Origin: Myotis daubentonii
Lineage: Eukaryota; Chordata; Mammalia; Chiroptera; Vespertilionidae
Reading direction: 5' to 3'
Length of the DNA: 64,000 bases
Assembly (NCBI RefSeq): GCF_963259705.1
Contig: NC_081861.1
Location: 107,600,102 to 107,664,101, forward strand
The position numbers and the translations under genes are program-made. Shown in pieces: positions 57,756-64,000 of the stretch. Below the pieces are notes generated by a model. The model was not told the DNA's origin. It made no database searches and saw only the letters and a program-made list of their open reading frames with translations. Every line of letters begins with the position of its first letter. Position 1 is the stretch's first letter.

Positions 57756-58402
57756 CCTATATAGTAAAAGGGTAATATGCCTCCTGGCACTGGGATCAGT
57801 GTGACAGGGGACAGTGCCCAAACCCCCTGATCACCCTGCGGCTCTGTGTGTGACAGGGGGCGGGGCCTCAACCCCCTGATCCGCCCTGCTCTGTGCCTGA
57901 TAGGGGGGAGCTCCCCAACCCCCCCCCCATGGGCCCTGCTCTGTGTGTGACGGGGTAGAGCCATAACCTCCCCATCGGCACTGCTCTGTGGGTGACGGGG
58001 GCATTGCCCCAACCCCCTGATTGGCCCTGCTCTGTGCATGACAGGGGGTGGCTCTGCAACCTCCCCATCGACCCTGCCTTGAGTGTGACAGGGGATGGTG
58101 CCCCAACCCCCCAATCGGCCCTACCCTGAGCGTGACTGAGGGTGGCATCACAACCTCCCAATCTGCCCTGCTCTGTGCATGACAGGGGGTGGTGCCCCAA
58201 CTCCCCAATCGGCCCGGCTCTGAGCCCGACCAGGGGCTGCACCTAGGGATTGGGCCTGCCCTCTGCCACCCGGGAGCAGGCCTAAGCCAGCAGGGCGTTA
58301 TCTCCCGAGGGGTCCCAGACTGGGAGAGGGCACAGGCCGGGCTGAGGGACTCACCCCTCCCCCACCCCCGAGTGCACAAATTTTTGTGCACCGGGCCTCT
58401 AG
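57756..58402 (+). mobile_element. HeliBat with a nine-unit internal minisatellite, second of a tandem pair
   Basis: 5' CCTATATAGTAAAAGGGTAATATGC; 3' GTGCACAAATTTTTGTGCACC...CTAG then T. Positions 57785-58250 hold nine ~47-bp units of the type GCTCTGTGCATGACAGGGGG...CCCCAACCCCC. The 192-codon and 124-codon minus-strand frames here are repeat translations. Confidence 0.9.
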
Positions 58403-58568
58403 TATACATTATAGAGCAAAAGGAGGGTATGGTAAAGCTGGCATTTCAGAAGTAATGGAATGTTCAAGAAATGTGTTGGAATAATTGTAGTTTTGGAAAA
58501 ACACTTAATCCTTTGCCAAATATTATGTAAAAATAAGTGCCAGGTGGAATAAAGATCTAATCATAAAA

Positions 58569-58802
58569 TCCTTTTTAATAAAAGGCTAATATGCAAATCA
58601 ATCGAATAGCAGAACGACCAGTCACTATGATATGCACTGACCAGGGGCAGATGCTCAACACAGGAACTTCCCCCTGGTGGTCAGTGTGCTCCCACAGGGG
58701 GAGCACCACTCAGCCAGAAGCTGGGCTCACGGCTAGCCAGAGGGCACAGGCCAGGCTGAGGGACCCCCCTGAATGCATGAATTTCATGCACTGGGGCTCT
58801 AG
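58569..58802 (+). mobile_element. Short HeliBat, complete
   Basis: 234 bp from TCCTTTTTAATAAAAGGC (after A) to GCATGAATTTCATGCAC...CTAG (before T). Confidence 0.93.
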
Positions 58803-59049
58803 TATACTATAAAAATATTAGAAGCAAAAGCATGGATATGTGTGTAATCTTGAAATAGGAAAGACCTTCTTAAGCAAACAACCTAGCAGCTATCAAAGAA
58901 AAAAATTAATGTATTTTCCTACATCAAAGTAAATACACTTCTATTTATTACGGTATACCATACCCAAAGTTAATAGACAAATGAAAAACTGGGAAAACTA
59001 TTTTCAACATATATAACTAAGAATTAAATTATATCTTTCATGTATTAAG

Positions 59050-59380
59050 AGCTTCTATAATTTACTTTTTATTTTTGTATTTAAGTACAGTTGATATCAA
59101 TATATTGGTTATCTTAGTTTTACGTGTATAATGTAGTGATTCAACATTTTAATACCTTACAATGTGATTGCCCCATTAATTCTAGTAGTCTTCTGTCATT
59201 GTAAACTTATCACAATATTAATGAGTATATTCCCTTTCCCCTTTTCACCCCTTCCTTTCTGGTAACCATTTCTTTGGTCTCTGCTTCTATGAGTCTGTTT
59301 TTGTTTTGTTTGTTTTGGTTTTTTAGATTCCAAATATAAGTAAACCATTTGCTATTTTTCTTTCTCTGCCTGACGTCCTC
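59050..59380 (-). mobile_element. Old LINE-1 3' UTR, antisense
   Basis: GTACAGTTGATATCAATATATTGG, AATGTAGTGATTCAACATTT and TTTCTGGTAACCATTTCTTTGG. Confidence 0.7.
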
Positions 59381-60529
59381 TAAGAAAATGAAGAAAGTAT
59401 ATAAATTTCAGATATTGTATTCTTCATTTCTAACTGGTTCTTTTTTATGGTTTCTATGTCTTTTTTAATGCTTGCTACATCTTTAAGTTCTCACTGAGGT
59501 CATCCATTCTTCCTTAGGTCTTTGAGCATCCTCATAACAATTGTTTTAAACTCTGAATCTGGTATCTGGGTTGCTTCCACTTTATTTAATTATTTTTCTG
59601 GGGATTTATCTTATTCTTTCATTTGAGGCATATTTCTTTGTCTCCCCATTTTATCTCAGTGTATTAGGTAGATCTGCCATGACTCCCAAACTTGTTATGA
59701 TAGCTTTATGATGTAGATGTCTTGTTGGGCTCAGTAGAACAATCTTCCAGATCACCTGAGCTCTGACTTCCAGGAATGTTTTGTGTGGGTTATCTGCACC
59801 CGCCTGTTATAATTGAGTGTTGAATGCTATCGGCCCTTGGTTGGGTAAACTTAACTGTTCAGGGTGGTTGACTATAAGGATAAACCTTGAATACCGTGTA
59901 TAAGACATTGGGCAGTGACTGCTCCCCTAGGCAGAGTTGTTCTCAGAAAGTCTGGTGCCTGCTGGAATCCCCCTTTGCGTGTGCTGCTTGTGTGGCTAGT
60001 TGGGTCAAGCTCTGGTATGGTCTGAAGCCCACCACTGGTTGTGTTAGTTCTAGGTCCACTTGGACAGTGTTCAAGTATAGGTCGATATTAGACATGTGTA
60101 ACTAGCCTTGGGCTACCTGTCTGAAGCTACCACACTATTCACTGTTTGTGTCTGTGTCTACTGGGCCTTGATATGCGTGGGAGGGCCAATCTGTGTAAAA
60201 GGGTTAGCTTCCTCCAACTTAGAGCTGGGGAAGATCTATAAAAGGTCTGAGGCTCCCTGAGGGCCACCTCCCCTTGTTGACTACTCTCCCTATAATATTG
60301 GTTGATCTTCCTAAAGAGTCTTCAAAAGAAAGGCTGTAGAGTGGTCTCAGGATGGCCACAACCCACAGACCCTTCCACAGGTTGTGAACTCAGTAGAAAG
60401 GGGTTATTGGGATCAGGAGGATGGAGCTAGTGGGTCACTTACTTGGGGGCTGCATAGTCAGGCACTCAATGATGGGATAGTTGCCTCTACTCAGTCTCTG
60501 CAAGAGTCTTCAACTCTAGCTCCCCCAGG
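59381..60529 (-). mobile_element. Old LINE-1 ORF1/5' UTR region, antisense
   Basis: ORF1-start antisense text (TTTCATTTGAGGCATATTTCTTTGTCTCCCC) and a GC-richer 5' UTR to about 60530. Parallels 1139-2738. The 72-codon frame at 59887 is chance. Confidence 0.65.
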
Positions 60530-60605
60530 AGCAGAGTGGAGGGGGACAATGGGAGGAAAAAAGGAAACATCTGTAATACTTTCAACAATAAAGATAAATT
60601 TTTAA
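60530..60605 (+). mobile_element. LINE-1 3' terminal scrap, sense
   Basis: GGGGGACAATGGGAGG...CATCTGTAATACTTTCAACAATAAAG plus an A-rich tail: only the last ~75 bp of an L1. Confidence 0.75.
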
Positions 60606-60945
60606 AAAATGGCATTGATTTATGGGTGATAATTTTGTATCCTGCTACTTTGCCAAATTCATTTATTAAATCTAGTAGTTTTTTTGGTGGAGTCCTCAGG
60701 GTTTTCTATGTACTATATCATGACATCTGCAAATAATGACAGTTTCATTTCTTCCTTTCCTATTTGGAAACCTTTTATTTCTTCTTCTTGTCTGATCACT
60801 GGGGCTAAGACTTTCAGTACTATGGTGAATAAGAGTGTTGAAAGCAGACATCCCTGTTATGTTCCTGGTCTTAAGGGAAACACTTTTCGTTTTTGTCCAT
60901 TGTTGAGTATAGGTTTGTCACATATGCCCTTTATTATGTTCTGAT
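60606..60945 (-). mobile_element. Old LINE-1 ORF2, antisense, left part
   Basis: CCTGCTACTTTGCCAAATTCATTT and ATGACATCTGCAAATAATGACAG (antisense of the reverse-transcriptase region). It continues after the nested sense L1 at 61768. Confidence 0.8.
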
Positions 60946-61767
60946 CTCAGTAGTCCCACGTTTCTGAGATTTTGAAAAAATGCTTAATCACTAATCATCC
61001 AAGAGATGCAAATCAAAATGACAATGAAATATCACCTCACACCTGTCAGAATGGTTACCATCAACAAATCAACAAACAACAAGTGCTGGCCTGGATGTGG
61101 AGAAAAGGGAACCCTCGTACACTGCTGGTGGCAATGCAGACTGGTGCAGCCACTATGGAAAAACAATATGGAGTTTTCTCTCAAGAGCTTAAAAATGGAA
61201 CTCTCATTTGACCCAGTGGTCCCACTTCTAAGAATATATCCTAACAAAACCTGAAACACCAATCACAAAGAATATATGCACCCCTCTGTTCATAGCAGCA
61301 CAATTTACAATACCTAAAATTTGAGAAAAAAACAAGTGCCTATCAGCCTATGAGTGGATAAAAAAGCTGTGGTGCATTTACATAATGGAATACTATGCAG
61401 CTTTAAAAAAAGAACTCAACATTTGCACAGCATGGATGGACCTGGAGAGTATTATGCTAAATGAAATAAGCCATTCAGAGAAAGATACGTATCACATTAT
61501 CTCACTCATATGTGGAATCTAATGAAAAAATAAACTGTTGAACAAATAGATCCAGAGAATAGAAACATGGAAAAGAGGGAAGGTGGGGGAGGGAGGGTGG
61601 ATGAGAAGAGATCAACCAAAGAACTTATATGCATATATGCATAACTCATGGACACAGACAATAGGGCAGTGAAAGCCTGGAGTAGGAAGTGTGGCTGGGC
61701 TAGAAGAGGTCAATGGGGCAAAAAGGGGACATATGTAATCTTTCAACAATAAAGAATTTTTTAAAAA
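60946..61767 (+). mobile_element. LINE-1 3' end, sense, nested in an antisense L1
   Basis: ORF2 C-terminus (CACCTCACACCTGTCAGAATGG; ACTGCTGGTGGCAATGCAGA; AAGTGCCTATCAGCCTATGAG), 3' UTR and tail ATCTTTCAACAATAAAGAATTTTTTAAAA. It interrupts one continuous antisense L1. Confidence 0.88.
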
Positions 61768-64000
61768 ATTGATACTGGATTTTGTCAAGTGCTTTTTCTG
61801 CATCTATTTATATAATCATGTGATTTTTATCTTTCATTTTCTTTAGCTAATGTATCATAGTTATTGATTTGCAAATATTGTACCAGCCTAAATCCCTAGG
61901 ATAAATCCCACTTGGTCATGGTGAATAATCTTTTTAATATGTTAATATATCCAATTTGCTAATATTTTATTAAGGAGATTAGCATCTATGTTATCAGGGA
62001 TATCAGCCTATAATTTTCTTTCATTGTAGTGTCTTTTTTAAATTAATTTATTTTTTAAATATACATTTTTATTGATCTCAGAGAGGACGGGAGAGGGAGC
62101 AAGAGATAGAAACATCAATGATGAGAGAGAATCATTGATTGGCTGCCTCCTGCACGCCCCACACTGGGAATCGAACCCACAACCCCGGCATGTGCCCTTG
62201 ACTGGAATCAAACCTGGGACCCTTCAGTCCACAGGCTGATGCTCTATCCACTGAGTCCAACCAGCTAGGGCCATTGTAGCGTCTTTATCTAGTTTTGGAA
62301 TTAGGATAATGCTGGCCTCGTAAAAAGAGCTTGAAAGTCTTTCTTCCTCTTGAAATTTTTGAAATAGTTTGAGGAGGCTAGGTGTTAGTTCTTCTTTGAA
62401 TGTTTGATAAAAGTGCCCTGTGAAGGTGTCCGGTCCATGACTTTTGTATACTGGTAGTTTTTATTAGAATTATTATTGCTTCAATTTCATTAATTGCTAT
62501 TGACCTATTCAGGTTTTCTGATTCTTCCTGATTCAGTTTTGGAAGAGTGTACGTTACTAAGAATTTGGCATTTCAACCAGGTTTTCCAATTTGTTGACTA
62601 TAGTTATTTATAATATTTCTTACAATTCTTTGTATTTCTATGGTGTCAGTTGTTACTTTACTGCTTTTTGTGATTTTATTTATTGCGTCCTCTCTCTTTG
62701 TTTCCTGATGATTCTGGCTAGTGGTTAATCAATCTTGTTTATCTTTTTAAAGAGCCAGCTCTTGGTTTCATTGATCTTTTATATTGTTTTTTTATCCTTT
62801 ATGTCATTTATTTCTGCTCTTATCTTTATTTTTACTTTCCTTCTACTTTCTTTGGGCTTTCCTTGTTGTCTATCTTCTATTCTTTTAGTGGCAGTGTTAG
62901 ATATTTTATTAGAGATTTTTCTTGTTTTTTTTGAGGTAGGCCTGTAGTGCTATGAACTTCCCTCTCAGGACTGCTTTCCCTGTGTCCCATAGATTTTGAG
63001 TTATTGCATGTTCATTTCATTTTTTCCCAAGAAATGTAATTTCTTCCTTCATCTCATTGGTGACCCTTTCATTGTTTAATAACATGCTATTTAGCCTCCA
63101 TGTGTTTGAATGTCTTTGATTGTTTTTATTGTAGTTTATTTCTAGTTTCATGTCATTGTGATCTGAGAAGATGTTTGATATGGTTTAAATCTTCTTGAAC
63201 TTTTAGAGACTTATTTTGTGTTTTCATCTGTGGTCTATATTTGAGAATGTCCCTGTGCACTTGAGAGGAATGCATGTCCTGCAGCTTTGGGAGAAAATGT
63301 TCTGTAATTATCAATTAAATCCATATTATCTGGTGTGTCATTTAGGGTCACTATTTTTTTTATTTCTTTTGTTTGGAAGATCAATCCAGTGAAGTCAGTG
63401 GGATGTTAAAGTCTCCTACTATGACTATTGTTGTCAATAGTCATACACATACTATATATATATATACCCATATATTGGGTACATATATGTTTACCAGTAT
63501 TATATCCTCTTGTTGGATTTATCCCTTTAGTATTATGAAGTGACCTTTATTGTCTCTTGTGTTGGCCTTCATCTTGAAGTTTATTCGTCAGTTATAATAT
63601 TGCTACCCCAGCTTTTTTTTGTGGAAAAAAATTTTCATGGAAAAATTTCTTCCATTCCTTCACTTTCATCCTGTGTGACTTTTGTTCTGAGGTAGATCTC
63701 TTGTAGACAGCATATATATGGGCCATGTTTTCTTATCCATTCAGCTACCCTATATCTTTTGATTGGAACATTTAATCCATTTATATGCAAGGTTATTATT
63801 TTTTGCAAGGTTATTATTGATAACTACTTATTTATTGCCATTTTTATTCTTTATGCCTGTGTTTCTCTCTATATATTTCTTATTAAAGCAGTCTCTTTAA
63901 CATTTCTTACAATGCTGGTTGGTTAGCAATAAACTCCTTTACCCTTTTATTGTCTGGAAAGCTCTTTATTTCATTATCTATTTTGAATGATAGACTTGCT
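61768..64000 (-). mobile_element. Old LINE-1 ORF2, antisense, running off the window
   Basis: Antisense reverse-transcriptase and endonuclease text: GATTTTGTCAAGTGCTTTTTCTGC, CCTTTAGTATTATGAAGTGACC, then past the ORF2 start (GTAGACAGCATATATATGGGCC) toward ORF1 at the right edge (TTTGAATGATAG). A Ves SINE is nested at 62037-62271. Confidence 0.85.
62037..62271 (-). mobile_element. Ves SINE
   Basis: Full-length antisense copy with box-B-like GGAATCAAACCTGGGACCC and CTATCCACTGAGTCCAACCAGCTAGGGC. Near-perfect 15-bp duplication CATTGTAGTGTCTTT / CATTGTAGCGTCTTT around it. Confidence 0.92.

Noticed and set aside
57831..58409. 192-codon minus-strand open frame with repeating residues
   Set aside because: Translation of the nine-unit HeliBat minisatellite; periodicity follows the DNA repeat.
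59378..59420. Candidate APOOL exon 7 (AAGAAAGTATAT resembles the codons expected after exon 6)
   Set aside because: Lies in antisense L1 sequence, reads into stops and lacks convincing splice sites.

Overview
This window is mammalian nuclear DNA, almost certainly from a vesper bat (Vespertilionidae). Three repeat signatures support this. First, there are many short rolling-circle transposons of the HeliBat type, with 5' ends like TCTACACTAATAAAAG and 3' ends made of a GTGCAYGAATTTCRTGCAC hairpin followed by CTAG, inserted between A and T. Second, there are about a dozen tRNA-derived Ves SINEs. Third, there are dense LINE-1 and half-L1 (HAL1) copies, many nested in each other. It is not bacterial; there are no operons, phages, CRISPR arrays or tRNA/rRNA genes.

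The only host gene I can support is APOOL (apolipoprotein O-like, MIC27), a subunit of the mitochondrial MICOS complex. It is on the + strand. Five consecutive internal coding exons are visible: 18613-18717, 34573-34692, 38162-38216, 40101-40199 and 43940-44031. They have GT/AG splice sites and compatible phases, and join into one open frame of 157 codons that matches the N-terminal and middle part of APOOL. The short first exon lies upstream of the window. The exons for the last ~100 residues must lie beyond 64000, since I found none between 44032 and 64000. APOOL is X-linked in other placental mammals, so this is probably X-chromosome sequence (inference).

Layout. 1-18612 is intron 1: HeliBats at the left edge, L1 blocks, a HeliBat at 6.1-6.6 kb, an internally deleted L1 at 7.7-11.7 kb and a twin-primed inverted L1 at 12.6-16.2 kb. 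18718-34572 is intron 2: four HeliBats, Ves SINEs and a ~6 kb plus-strand L1 at 25.4-34.4 kb carrying a Tigger-like MITE, two SINEs and a minus-strand HAL1. 34.7-44 kb is the exon-rich part with mostly single-copy intron sequence, one full HeliBat just upstream of exon 4, a few SINEs, a palindromic hAT element and probable old LTRs. 44.0-64.0 kb is the next intron: young L1s, a second full-length HAL1 with a long open ORF1, tandem HeliBats and further nested L1s running off the right edge.

The open frames outside the five exons are L1/HAL1 relics, microsatellite translations or chance frames. The window reads as a stratified record of transposition inside a functional gene. The points most worth following are the HAL1 pair, the directly joined and 5'-inverted HeliBats, the foldback hAT elements with intact target duplications, and the L1 that ends about 20 bp before an APOOL splice acceptor.
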